In this document: one piece after another, positions 1 to 7,537 of the stretch
How positions within the stretch are numbered: the first letter of the stretch is position 1
How the letters are laid out: each line of letters begins with the position of its first letter
From: an uncultured Pelagibacteraceae bacterium
GTDB lineage: Bacteria; Pseudomonadota; Alphaproteobacteria; Pelagibacterales; Pelagibacteraceae
DNA: 46,364 nt
NCBI GenBank assembly: GCA_902573385.1
Contig: CACGJS010000003.1
Location: 1-46,364, forward strand
Direction: 5' to 3'
The notes under the pieces: generated by a model
Seen by the model: only the letters and a program-made list of their open reading frames with translations
What the model was told of the DNA's origin: nothing
Databases searched by the model: none
Made by a program: the position numbers and the translations under genes

Positions 1-431
1 TATCTAAAAAAATGAAACTTGATTATCCAAATATTAAAGTTGTGGGATGTTTATCGCCATCTTTTAAACCCACTTTTAACAAGACTGAAACAGATAAAAT
101 AATCAAATATATAAATAATAAAAGAGCAGATGTTCTTTGGATAGGATTAACTCAGCCAAAACAAGAAAAATGGATATATGAAAATTATTCTAGGTTAAAT
201 GTAAAATTCGCTGGGACTGTTGGTGCAGTATTTGATTTTTATTCGGACCAAATTAAAAGAGCTCCCACAATTATTCAAAATTTAAGTTTAGAATGGATTC
301 ATAGAATTTATCAAGACCCAGGAAGGTTGTGGGCAAGATATTTAGTTTCAAATCTTTATTATATGTTTAAAATAATACCAAATATAATTTATTTAAGGAT
401 GCTATATATCTTTAGAAAATATGTTAAATAA
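1..431 (+). CDS. WecG/TagA/CpsF-family glycosyltransferase, 3' part only
   Basis: This is the C-terminal part of a WecG/TagA/CpsF glycosyltransferase, a family that transfers N-acetylmannosamine or a related sugar from a UDP-sugar to an undecaprenyl-diphosphate-linked acceptor at the inner face of the cytoplasmic membrane. The family signature is visible: a PKQEKWI segment, then GTVGAVFDFYSDQIKRAP, then a LEWIHRIYQDPGRLWARY tail. The frame is open to the window edge (codons S-K-K before the first ATG at 12), so the ATG at 12 is internal and the true start lies outside. The gene heads a short plus-strand surface-polysaccharide cluster and overlaps the next gene by 11 nt. The exact sugar cannot be told from this fragment. 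Confidence 0.85.
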   Translation, partial: SKKMKLDYPNIKVVGCLSPSFKPTFNKTETDKIIKYINNKRADVLWIGLTQPKQEKWIYENYSRLNVKFAGTVGAVFDFYSDQIKRAPTIIQNLSLEWIHRIYQDPGRLWARYLVSNLYYMFKIIPNIIYLRMLYIFRKYVK

Positions 432-1194
432 ATTAATTAAAAATTTTAAACTAGATTTTTTTTCAACCTTAAAAAAAATTTTATTTTATCCTTTTATGTA
501 TTTTTTTGACAAAAAACGTCAAATGAAAAAAAAAATCTTACATTTAAATGATGTTGAAGATAGATTTACTAAAATTTACCAATCTAACTACTGGAATAAT
601 GATGAGAGCGTTTCTGGTTTTGGTTCAACAGTTGCTGCAACTGAAAATCTTAGATCCCAATTAACTGTTATATTGGAGAAATTCAATATTGAAACAATTT
701 TAGATGCTCCGTGTGGAGACTTTAACTGGATGAATTTATTTTTAAAAGAAAATAAATTAAAAAATTATATTGGGGTTGATTTAGTATCTGAAATGATTAA
801 GAAAAATAATGAAAACTTTAAAAATGATACTATAAATTTTATTAAATTAGATATAATTAAAGACCCTCTGCCCAACTCAGATTTATTGATTTGTAGAGAT
901 TGTCTTATTCATTTTAGCTACAAAGATATTCATAAATTTTTACAAAACTTTAAAAATTCCTCTATAAAATATTTGCTTACTACTAATTTTTATTTTGATA
1001 AAAATACAGATTACATAACTAAAGATATTATAACTGGTGATCATAGAATAACTGATTTAAATTCAGAACCAATTAATTTTCCAAAATCGATATTTAGTAT
1101 TAAAGATTATGATGTCGATAATATTGGAACAGCTTACATGGATTTATTTGAAAAATCACAAATCGATAGTATAAAAATACCTAAGATTTTATGA
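421..1194 (+). CDS. Class I SAM-dependent methyltransferase
   Basis: This 257-aa protein is a class I methyltransferase. Motif I (ILDAPCGDFNWM, about residues 96-107) begins the SAM-binding fold. An acidic residue ends strand 2 (IGVDLVSEM), followed by LDIIKD and LLICRDCLIHFS, which correspond to the later core motifs. The first 40 residues are basic and hydrophobic, possibly a membrane-associating segment. It overlaps the upstream glycosyltransferase by 11 nt and the downstream galE by 4 nt, so it is probably co-transcribed with them and modifies a sugar or lipid-linked intermediate of the surface polysaccharide. That substrate is inferred from context only. I cannot assign a narrower family. 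Confidence 0.75.
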   Translation: MLNKLIKNFKLDFFSTLKKILFYPFMYFFDKKRQMKKKILHLNDVEDRFTKIYQSNYWNNDESVSGFGSTVAATENLRSQLTVILEKFNIETILDAPCGDFNWMNLFLKENKLKNYIGVDLVSEMIKKNNENFKNDTINFIKLDIIKDPLPNSDLLICRDCLIHFSYKDIHKFLQNFKNSSIKYLLTTNFYFDKNTDYITKDIITGDHRITDLNSEPINFPKSIFSIKDYDVDNIGTAYMDLFEKSQIDSIKIPKIL

Positions 1195-2162
1195 TGCAAA
1201 AGATTCTTATTACAGGTGGTGCTGGTTACATAGGTAGCCATATAGTTGAAAAACTTGTTAAGACAAATAAAAATGTTTTTATATTAGACAACCTATCAAC
1301 TGGTTTTAGAAGATTAATTAACAAAAAAGCTACTTTTATAAAAGGTGATATTGCCAATACTGCCAAAGTTAAAAAGATTATTAATAAAAATAATATTGAT
1401 AGTATAATACACTTGGCTGCCCACCTTAATGTAAGTGAAGCTGAAAAGTATAAAAAAAAGTATAATAAAAATAATATAAGAGGTACACTAAGATTAATTG
1501 AAGCCTGTAAGAATTCCAATATTAGAAATATAATTTTTTCATCATCATGTTCAGTATATGGAAGTATCAATGGTTCTGTTGATGAAAAAAAAAAGCCCAA
1601 TCCCCAAGGTCATTATGCTTACACAAAATATAAAGGTGAACAAATAATAATAAAAAATTCAAAAAAATATAATTATCAATATGCTATATTAAGATATTTT
1701 AATGTTGCTGGTGCTAGTGACTCAAATAAAATTGGTGAAATTCAAAAATCATATGGCCATTTAATTAAGAATTTAGCGATACAATCATTAAAAAAAAGAC
1801 CAAAAATATCTATTTTCGGAAATAACTATAATACAAAAGATGGAACCTGTGTGAGAGATTATGTACATGTTTCAGATCTTGCGGATATTCATATTAAAAG
1901 TTTAAAATACATTGATACAAAAAAGAAATCGATAACCCTTAATTGTGGTTATGGAAAAGGATATTCTGTTTTAGATATAGTTAATATTTTTAAAAAGATG
2001 AATAAAAGATTAATAGTTAATTTTGCAAGAAAAAGACCTGGAGATGTGGCTCAAATTTATGCGAATATTACAAAATTAAAAAAAACTTTAAAATGGAAAC
2101 CTAAGAAAAATGATTTTAGAAAAATTTTAAAAAGTGCTTTTAAGTGGGAGAAAAAGATATAG
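1191..2162 (+). CDS. galE: UDP-glucose 4-epimerase (GalE type)
   Basis: This 323-aa extended short-chain dehydrogenase/reductase interconverts UDP-glucose and UDP-galactose, or the matching UDP-sugars, with bound NAD. The NAD motif GGAGYIGSH lies at residues 9-17. A Ser-rich strand (SSSCSVYG, 117-124) and the YxxxK pair Tyr142/Lys146, followed by Glu150, form the catalytic site. The stretch around 208-230 (IFGNNYNTKDGTCVRDYVHV) is typical of GalE rather than of dehydratases or UDP-glucuronate epimerases. Two adjacent ATG codons occur at 1191 and 1194. The first overlaps the methyltransferase stop (ATGA), consistent with translational coupling. It ends 10 nt before the stop of the convergent epimerase gene. 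Confidence 0.88.
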   Translation: MMQKILITGGAGYIGSHIVEKLVKTNKNVFILDNLSTGFRRLINKKATFIKGDIANTAKVKKIINKNNIDSIIHLAAHLNVSEAEKYKKKYNKNNIRGTLRLIEACKNSNIRNIIFSSSCSVYGSINGSVDEKKKPNPQGHYAYTKYKGEQIIIKNSKKYNYQYAILRYFNVAGASDSNKIGEIQKSYGHLIKNLAIQSLKKRPKISIFGNNYNTKDGTCVRDYVHVSDLADIHIKSLKYIDTKKKSITLNCGYGKGYSVLDIVNIFKKMNKRLIVNFARKRPGDVAQIYANITKLKKTLKWKPKKNDFRKILKSAFKWEKKI

Positions 2163-2172
2163 ATTTCAGCGA

Positions 2173-3177
2173 TTAATTTTTATAATAATCCAAATACCAT
2201 TTCAAAAATTTCTTAATTCCAGTTCTATAATTTGTTTTAGGATTATATCCTGTTATTTTTTTTAATAATGTAGTATCTGACAAAGTTATTTTAACATCAC
2301 CTTTTTGCATCGGCATATAATTTCTTATAGCTTTTGCGCCGAGTTCTTTTTCTAATACATTAATAAAATTTAAAAGATAAACTTTATGAGTATTACCTAT
2401 ATTCAAAATTCTAAATGGTGCTACAGGAGATAGGCTATCATTTTTAATTTTTCCTAATTGTTTTAAATTAGGAGCTTTATTTATTAACTTGTAAATTCCA
2501 TCTACAATGTCGTCAATATAAGTAAAATCGCGATACATTTTACCTCGATTATAAATATCAATTTTTTTTTTATTAATTATTCCTTTAGTAAATTTAAATA
2601 AAGCCATGTCAGGTCTTCCCCAAGGACCATAAACAGTAAAAAATCTTAACATGGTAATTGGTATTTTCCATATATTTGAGTATGCGTGTGCCATACTTTC
2701 AGTTGATTTTTTTGTTGCAGCATAAATACTTAATTGTGTCTCAGTTTTATCAATCTCTTTAAAAGGTAATTTTTTATTTGCTCCATAAACTGAAGAACTA
2801 GATGCAATTAAAAGATGTTTAACATTAACTTTTTTAGCAAGTTCAATAATGTTGTAAGTTCCTATTATATTAGAGTCCAAGTATACTCTTGGTTTTTCAA
2901 TACTGTATCGTACTCCCGCTTGTGCTGCTAAATGAATTATAACTTTAGGTCTAAATTTTAAAATTGAATTACTTAGATTTTTTTTATTTTCAAGTTTACC
3001 TTTAGTAAACGAAAATTTTTTATATTTATTTAAGATTTTATATCGAGCTTTTTTTAATTTAACATCATAGTAATTATTCATAGAGTCAAACCCATGAACT
3101 TGATAACCCTTATCTAAAAGTTTTTTAGATAAATGAAAACCAATAAATCCTGACGATCCAGTTATAAAAAATTTCAT
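2173..3177 (-). CDS. UDP-glucuronate 4-epimerase (CapI/LpsL-like)
   Basis: This 334-aa NAD-dependent epimerase most resembles bacterial UDP-glucuronate 4-epimerases, which make UDP-galacturonate for capsule or LPS. The NAD motif GSSGFIGFH is at residues 7-15. The family-specific NNYYDVKLKKAR (34-45), AAQAGVRYSIEKP (85-97), YAATKKSTESMAH (152-164; catalytic Tyr152, Lys156) and a block ending VYGPWGRPDMALFKFTK are all present. The ribose/UDP-binding RDFTYIDDIVDGI motif follows. It runs opposite to galE and converges on it, so it belongs to the same surface-polysaccharide neighbourhood but to a separate transcript. The epimerase fold is certain; the uronic acid substrate is inferred from these motifs. 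Confidence 0.82.
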   Translation of the reverse strand: MKFFITGSSGFIGFHLSKKLLDKGYQVHGFDSMNNYYDVKLKKARYKILNKYKKFSFTKGKLENKKNLSNSILKFRPKVIIHLAAQAGVRYSIEKPRVYLDSNIIGTYNIIELAKKVNVKHLLIASSSSVYGANKKLPFKEIDKTETQLSIYAATKKSTESMAHAYSNIWKIPITMLRFFTVYGPWGRPDMALFKFTKGIINKKKIDIYNRGKMYRDFTYIDDIVDGIYKLINKAPNLKQLGKIKNDSLSPVAPFRILNIGNTHKVYLLNFINVLEKELGAKAIRNYMPMQKGDVKITLSDTTLLKKITGYNPKTNYRTGIKKFLKWYLDYYKN

Positions 3178-3294
3178 ATATTTTTGTATAAATTACAAGA
3201 TAATTAAAACCTCAATAAATACTTTAATCAATATGTATACATCTTATGCATTAATATCAATATTTGAGCTTTTAAATTAGAAATATATTAATTC

Positions 3295-3420
3295 TTAGTT
3301 AAATTGTACTAAAGTTCCTACAATAATTATTCCCCAATACGCAGATAATCCTAAAAATATGCCTGCTTTCATTTTGTTTTTTTTAATTTCAAAGGGTAAT
3401 TTTTTAATTAAATCAGACAT
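3295..3420 (-). CDS. Small single-pass membrane protein, 41 aa
   Basis: A 41-aa reading frame lies alone in the 327-nt gap between the epimerase and the apr operon. It starts at an ATG at 3418-3420 and ends with TAA at 3295-3297. The N-terminal half is hydrophilic and rich in Lys. The C-terminal half (AGIFLGLSAYWGIIIVGTLV) is a convincing transmembrane segment followed by a short QFN tail, so a type II orientation with the basic end inside is expected. No good ribosome binding site is visible, and a TTGACA hexamer lies about 37 nt upstream of the start. I do not recognise the protein. The rest of the gap (3178-3294 and 3421-3504) shows only AT-rich sequence. Confidence 0.5.
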   Translation of the reverse strand: MSDLIKKLPFEIKKNKMKAGIFLGLSAYWGIIIVGTLVQFN

Positions 3421-3504
3421 TATTATGCTAAATAACATCCTATTAATATTTGTCAAATAATTATTGAAGAGTTTAAAAAAAATTTTATAACTTTTTTTCT
3501 AGAA

Positions 3505-3855
3505 TTAATAAATCGTAGCTCCAAAAACTTTAACCTCATTATCTTCGACACCAAGAACTAAACGACCTAAAAACTCACCTGGTATTTCTTTGCTTCTTTG
3601 TTTAAAGAGCACTGTGATATTCACGCCTCTTCTAAGACATCCAAATGGTTCATAATCTTCTGATAAACTTGATAAAAGCTTATTATTTGCCCACTGTTTA
3701 CCAAGCTCAACTTCATTAGCACCAAACAACATCTGAGATCCAAAATCTTTTGTAAATCCACCATAATCCTTCATATTAGAAGTCTTAACCAAATTGGCCC
3801 AAATTGGTTTAGCTATAGCTATAATTTCATCGTCAGATTTTTTTAGCAGATCCAT
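3505..3855 (-). CDS. Unknown 116-aa protein at the 3' end of the apr operon
   Basis: I do not recognise this 116-aa soluble protein. It has no signal peptide or membrane segment. The N-terminal half is helical, with an acidic/Lys start and a WANLVKTSN segment. The C-terminal half looks beta-rich (FGCLRRGVNITVLFKQ, then EFLGRLVLGVEDNEVKVFGATIY), which could suit a small alpha+beta barrel or a SnoaL-like fold, but that is a guess from pattern alone. It has a single Cys. It starts 15 nt after the aprA stop in the same direction, so it is probably the last gene of an aprM-aprB-aprA-unknown operon. Its position suggests a role tied to APS reductase assembly or to sulfite metabolism. Confidence 0.7.
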   Translation of the reverse strand: MDLLKKSDDEIIAIAKPIWANLVKTSNMKDYGGFTKDFGSQMLFGANEVELGKQWANNKLLSSLSEDYEPFGCLRRGVNITVLFKQRSKEIPGEFLGRLVLGVEDNEVKVFGATIY

Positions 3856-3870
3856 TTTTTTAATTACTAC

Positions 3871-5730
3871 TTAAGAAGCTTTTTTCTTTTCGTTTTCATC
3901 GACTATGTGATAAACGGGCACTTTTTCCATACTAAATTTACCAGTTTTAGGATCACGTCTTGAAACCGTTAAGCAATGCCAGTTATCATCGTCTAATTTC
4001 ATATGATCACCTCTATAATAATAACCTGGCCAACGTGTTTCTTCTCTAAACATTGTGTGTTCGGTTACACATTGTGAAGTTAAAGCTCTATGTTTTAGCT
4101 CCCAAGCTCTCATAAGTTGGTGTAAATCCTCTGCACCTACATTTTCTAAATCTTCTTCTAACCAAGCTAGTAATTCTAGTCCTCTTTTAAGCATGTTAGC
4201 ATTAGTCATATAATTAGTGGCTATTCCGCCTACATACTCATCCATAATTCTTTGGAGACGTTGCAGTCCTTGGATTGGTGAAATATAACTTGGCGAAACA
4301 GTTCCACCTGTAATCTCATTTCTAGATACTGTGTAATTTTCTAAAGGTTTAAATACTACTTCTTTAAAATTTTCACACTGTTTATCAGTAACATTAATCC
4401 CTTCTGCTTTTTGATCTTGAATATATTTAACAGCAGCTTTTGCAGCTAAACGGCCTTCTGTAAATGAACCAGAAGAAAATTTATGTGCACTTCCACCTAC
4501 CGTATCTCCTGCTCCAAAAAGTCCATCAACCGTTAACATTCTATTATAACCCCAGAAATATTCAGGTGGAGAAAGATCTTCAGGGCCACTTACCCAAGCT
4601 CCTGAACAAGTAGCATGAGAACCCATTACATACGGTTCAGAAGTTGTTAGTTCTGGGTTAGTATATTTAGGGTCAATATTTTGAGAAGCCCAAACAACAG
4701 CTTGTCCTACAGTCATACCTAAGAAATTTTCCCATCCTACAGTCTCTAAATGTGGATCTTGAAAAGCCTCTGTTGTAACCATATGAATTGGTCCACCACC
4801 AGCCATTGTCTCTTGAATAAAAGCATGATTTCTTAAACAGGTTGGTGTTGGGTGATGATCAATATATTCTCCAACTAATTCTTTAGTTTGATCATACCAT
4901 TTTTTCTCATAATTTTCTCCATTAGCATTTTGAGTATAAGTTTTAAGGTGCAAGAAATAAGCTCCTACAGGACCATAGCCATCTTTGAATCTACATAAAA
5001 CTATTCTATTTTCCATTTGAGTCATCTTAGCACCAACTGCTATAGGTAAAGCATAAGCAGAACCGTTACTCCATGGGGCATACCAAGTTCTACCCATTCC
5101 CTCACCTACGGCTCTTGGTTTAAAAATATGGGACGCTCCACCTGCTGCAACGATTACAGTTTTTGCTCTGAATACATGAAAATCGCCAGTACGCATATTA
5201 AATCCTACGGCACCACCTATTCTATTTTCTTTTTCCTCATCCATTAAAAGGTGAGTAATCATTATTCTATTATAAATCTTATCTGCTGATTTTTTTGCTG
5301 CCTCAGCAACAATTGGTTTATAGCTCTCACCATGAATCATAATTTGCCATTTACCCTCTCTAAGATAACGGCCTGTTTCTTCATTTTTCATCATCGGTAA
5401 ACCCCACTCATCAAACATATGTACTGTTGAGTCGACATGACGTGCCATATCGTAACCTAAATCTTCTCTAACCATTCCCATTAAATCATTACGGGCGTAC
5501 CTTACATGGTCTTCAGGTTGGTTTTCACCCCATTGCATCCCCATATAACAATTTATAGCGTATAGTCCTTGAGCAACTGCTCCACTTCTATCTATATTTG
5601 CTTTTTCAACACAAATAATCTTTAAGTCTCTACCCCAGTGTCTAGCTTCAAAAGCTGCGCCAGTACCTGCCATACCTCCACCAACTACTAAAACATCACA
5701 ATCTTCATAACAAGTTTTGTGTTTAGACAT
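3871..5730 (-). CDS. aprA: Adenylylsulfate reductase alpha subunit AprA
   Basis: AprA is the FAD-containing catalytic subunit that interconverts adenosine 5'-phosphosulfate and AMP plus sulfite. The 619-aa length fits the family. The dinucleotide-binding motif VLVVGGGMAGTGAAFEA is near residues 13-29. The long central region with TWYAPWSNGSAYALP, YGPVGAYFLHLKTYTQ and GLFGAGDTVGGSAHKFSSGS is characteristic of AprA rather than of succinate dehydrogenase or fumarate reductase. It shares one base with the upstream aprB stop (TAATG). In a SAR11-like heterotroph it most likely oxidises sulfite arising from organosulfur compounds such as taurine; this role is inference. No truncation is seen. Confidence 0.95.
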   Translation of the reverse strand: MSKHKTCYEDCDVLVVGGGMAGTGAAFEARHWGRDLKIICVEKANIDRSGAVAQGLYAINCYMGMQWGENQPEDHVRYARNDLMGMVREDLGYDMARHVDSTVHMFDEWGLPMMKNEETGRYLREGKWQIMIHGESYKPIVAEAAKKSADKIYNRIMITHLLMDEEKENRIGGAVGFNMRTGDFHVFRAKTVIVAAGGASHIFKPRAVGEGMGRTWYAPWSNGSAYALPIAVGAKMTQMENRIVLCRFKDGYGPVGAYFLHLKTYTQNANGENYEKKWYDQTKELVGEYIDHHPTPTCLRNHAFIQETMAGGGPIHMVTTEAFQDPHLETVGWENFLGMTVGQAVVWASQNIDPKYTNPELTTSEPYVMGSHATCSGAWVSGPEDLSPPEYFWGYNRMLTVDGLFGAGDTVGGSAHKFSSGSFTEGRLAAKAAVKYIQDQKAEGINVTDKQCENFKEVVFKPLENYTVSRNEITGGTVSPSYISPIQGLQRLQRIMDEYVGGIATNYMTNANMLKRGLELLAWLEEDLENVGAEDLHQLMRAWELKHRALTSQCVTEHTMFREETRWPGYYYRGDHMKLDDDNWHCLTVSRRDPKTGKFSMEKVPVYHIVDENEKKKAS

Positions 5731-6200
5731 TAATAATAAACTCCCTTTTTAAATGACTCCTTAGGTACGCATGGTAATTCTCCATCAATATTTAATCCTT
5801 CTGGTTCAGTGTAAAGTCTTTGAGAATTAATTTCTCCCTGGTTTGGTTTATCACCTTCTGCTAATTTAGGAATAAACTTACCCCATGGTTTAGTGGTGAT
5901 TGGTGAAACAAAATCTTTAGTTGTTCCATTTCTAAATTTTATTTTCCAAGAAATTGTTCCTTTTTCCTCTTCACGTCTAACTCTAACACTATGACCCATT
6001 GGTGCAAAGTCCGCATAACCACGAACATCAATTGCATGATTGGGGCAAGCCTTTACGCATGAATAACACTCCCAACAAAAATTTGGTTCAATATTAACAG
6101 CTCTTCTTATATTTTCATCAATATGCATAATATCAGATGGACAAATATCTACACAATGTCCACATCCATCACATCTAGTCATATATACAAAAGTTGACAT
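5730..6200 (-). CDS. aprB: Adenylylsulfate reductase beta subunit AprB
   Basis: AprB is the iron-sulfur subunit that carries electrons between the FAD of AprA and the membrane partner. Two [4Fe-4S] ferredoxin motifs are seen: Cys10, 13, 16, 20 (CDGCGHCVDICP) and Cys42, 45, 48, 52 (CWECYSCVKACP). A C-terminal tail of about 100 residues, typical of AprB (SWKIKFRNGTTKDFVSPI and following), wraps around AprA in known structures. The length of 156 aa is normal. The gene lies between aprM and aprA; its stop overlaps the aprA start by one base, which supports translational coupling and balanced subunit synthesis. A GGAG-type ribosome binding site (AAAAAAGGAGAAAA) precedes the ATG. Confidence 0.95.
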   Translation of the reverse strand: MSTFVYMTRCDGCGHCVDICPSDIMHIDENIRRAVNIEPNFCWECYSCVKACPNHAIDVRGYADFAPMGHSVRVRREEEKGTISWKIKFRNGTTKDFVSPITTKPWGKFIPKLAEGDKPNQGEINSQRLYTEPEGLNIDGELPCVPKESFKKGVYY

Positions 6201-6233
6201 ATTATTTTTTCTCCTTTTTTAAAATTATCATAA

Positions 6234-7034
6234 TTAATAGTGTTTAGGTTGTTCCCTTTTAATGCCTAAACCAAATTGTTTAGGTTCATCAGCAAGCGGT
6301 GGAAGATTATCTCTTGAGCCATCTGCTTCAGCTAAATTTTTTTGTATAGCAGCACCTGGTTTATAAAACATATGTGCAAATTTAGACCAATAAACTCCTC
6401 CAAATAAAACAAGATTAGACATTATATATAAAGTTAAAAAAACTTTATCATCCCATCTATTCTCTAAATTTAAAGACTGAGTATAAGACCATGCTAAACC
6501 AAATGTAGCACACGCTAACAAAGCTAATACAAATAAATCTGCTTTTATAATTCTATACCAAGGATAGGCTTCAGCTAAAACATCTACTCTTAAAAATAAC
6601 CAAAACCAATATCCACCAACACATGTCATTATCGCTCCTACATGCCACATAATTGGCCAGACCGAAGGAGTTATTTTATCTTCTGAAGTATAACAAAAAA
6701 TCATTACAACTGATGCTATCCAAAACAATATAGTTCCATACATTCCTAAAACATGTGCAATTCTTCTTTTTCCAGCTCCTAATTCTGCTGTTGTTGCAAT
6801 ATCTGTTGCTATTGTTTTTGCAATTACAGAGACTTTCTTTCCTGTACCAAGTTCTTTTGTTGCAGATAATTTTGCTTTCTTTGCATTATCAAAAAAATAT
6901 TTAACATTTTTTTTGTGAATAATGTCTACTAGAGTGCCAATTATTACTAAAACAACCATTATAATTACAAAAATTTGCAGTAATGTAGGGGATACACTTT
7001 CAGCAAGCACAGCAAATGGATTGTTAAACATCAT
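6234..7034 (-). CDS. aprM: AprM, putative membrane anchor of APS reductase
   Basis: This 266-aa integral membrane protein sits immediately upstream of aprB and aprA, the place taken by aprM in some sulfur-oxidising bacteria that lack the qmoABC complex. I see about five to six hydrophobic segments: one at residues 18-38, then a basic cytoplasmic stretch to about 90, then segments at about 95-115, 125-150, 165-185 and 200-220. Scattered His residues occur at membrane borders (AHVLGMYG, WHVGAIMT), which could bind heme or interact with quinone. Two ATGs occur in tandem at the 5' end (7034 and 7031). A role in passing electrons between AprBA and the quinone pool is a literature proposal, not shown by this sequence. 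Confidence 0.8.
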   Translation of the reverse strand: MMFNNPFAVLAESVSPTLLQIFVIIMVVLVIIGTLVDIIHKKNVKYFFDNAKKAKLSATKELGTGKKVSVIAKTIATDIATTAELGAGKRRIAHVLGMYGTILFWIASVVMIFCYTSEDKITPSVWPIMWHVGAIMTCVGGYWFWLFLRVDVLAEAYPWYRIIKADLFVLALLACATFGLAWSYTQSLNLENRWDDKVFLTLYIMSNLVLFGGVYWSKFAHMFYKPGAAIQKNLAEADGSRDNLPPLADEPKQFGLGIKREQPKHY

Positions 7035-7044
7035 ATTGTTACTC

Positions 7045-7057
7045 TTTAGAATCTAAA
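7045..7057. promoter_or_regulatory. 13-bp palindrome next to the aprM start
   Basis: TTTAGA-A-TCTAAA is a perfect palindrome ten bases upstream of the aprM start codon. It could be an operator or a chance AT-rich symmetry. It is shorter than the Irr box described in other alphaproteobacteria, which has a longer spacer. Confidence 0.25.
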
Positions 7058-7087
7058 ATAAATTTAAATGTTTCTAATATAGTTGAA

Positions 7088-7117
7088 ATAATAGATCAAC
7101 CGTTATATCCGACGCAA
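7088..7117 (-). promoter_or_regulatory. Candidate promoter of the apr operon
   Basis: Read on the minus strand, TTGCGT (7117-7112) and TATTAT (7093-7088) are separated by 18 nt, an acceptable sigma-70 layout in the 103-nt gap before aprM. It would give a leader of about 45-50 nt. Support is by consensus only, and AT-rich DNA yields many such matches. Confidence 0.3.
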
Positions 7118-7137
7118 ATTGATAGTAAAAATACAAC

Positions 7138-7536
7138 TTATACTTTACGAGTATAGTGCTGTTTTGATGGTATCACAGACCTAACACCACCCTGAGGATT
7201 GTCAACATCTCCTTCTCTTCTTGGAATTAAATGAATATGACAATGCATGATAGATTGACCTGCTACTATTCCTGAATTTGTTCCAATATTATAACCACTT
7301 ACGGTAGGGTCCTCAATCTCTATTTGTTTTTTTGCTTTTTTAATTAATTGGTTGCAAGCAATTATTTCACTATCTGTAAGTTCAAAAAAATCGTTAATGT
7401 GTCTTTTTGGAATTATTAAGCAGTGATGTATTGAAACTGGATATGAATCATAACTAGCATAAGCTAATTCATTTTCAAAGACTAATTCTTTTTTTCTTAT
7501 AACACAAAATAAACAAGGATTATTAGGATCATTCAT
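7138..7536 (-). CDS. HIT-family nucleotide hydrolase/transferase
   Basis: This 132-aa protein has the histidine triad motif HCHIHLIP (His98, His100, His102, then a basic RR), with His100 or His102 in the position of the nucleotidylated catalytic residue. The N-terminal CLFCVI pair of cysteines and the ..VSIHHCLIIPKRHI.. strand are typical of bacterial HIT proteins that hydrolyse dinucleoside polyphosphates or AMP-lysine-like adducts. It begins one base after the pabC stop and appears to be the last gene of the metC-MFS-pabBAC run, so it is probably co-transcribed. Its substrate is not predictable from the sequence. Confidence 0.88.
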   Translation of the reverse strand: MNDPNNPCLFCVIRKKELVFENELAYASYDSYPVSIHHCLIIPKRHINDFFELTDSEIIACNQLIKKAKKQIEIEDPTVSGYNIGTNSGIVAGQSIMHCHIHLIPRREGDVDNPQGGVRSVIPSKQHYTRKV

Positions 7537-7537
7537 A

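Noticed and set aside
421..540. Homopolymer A/T runs as possible frameshift sites
   Set aside because: Runs of six to ten A or T are everywhere in this genome, and the frames across them stay open with conserved motifs on both sides.
1226..1600. 124-aa frame antisense to galE
   Set aside because: It lies wholly within galE, whose motifs are clear, and its translation is a low-complexity Leu/Phe/Ile string typical of antisense AT-rich DNA.
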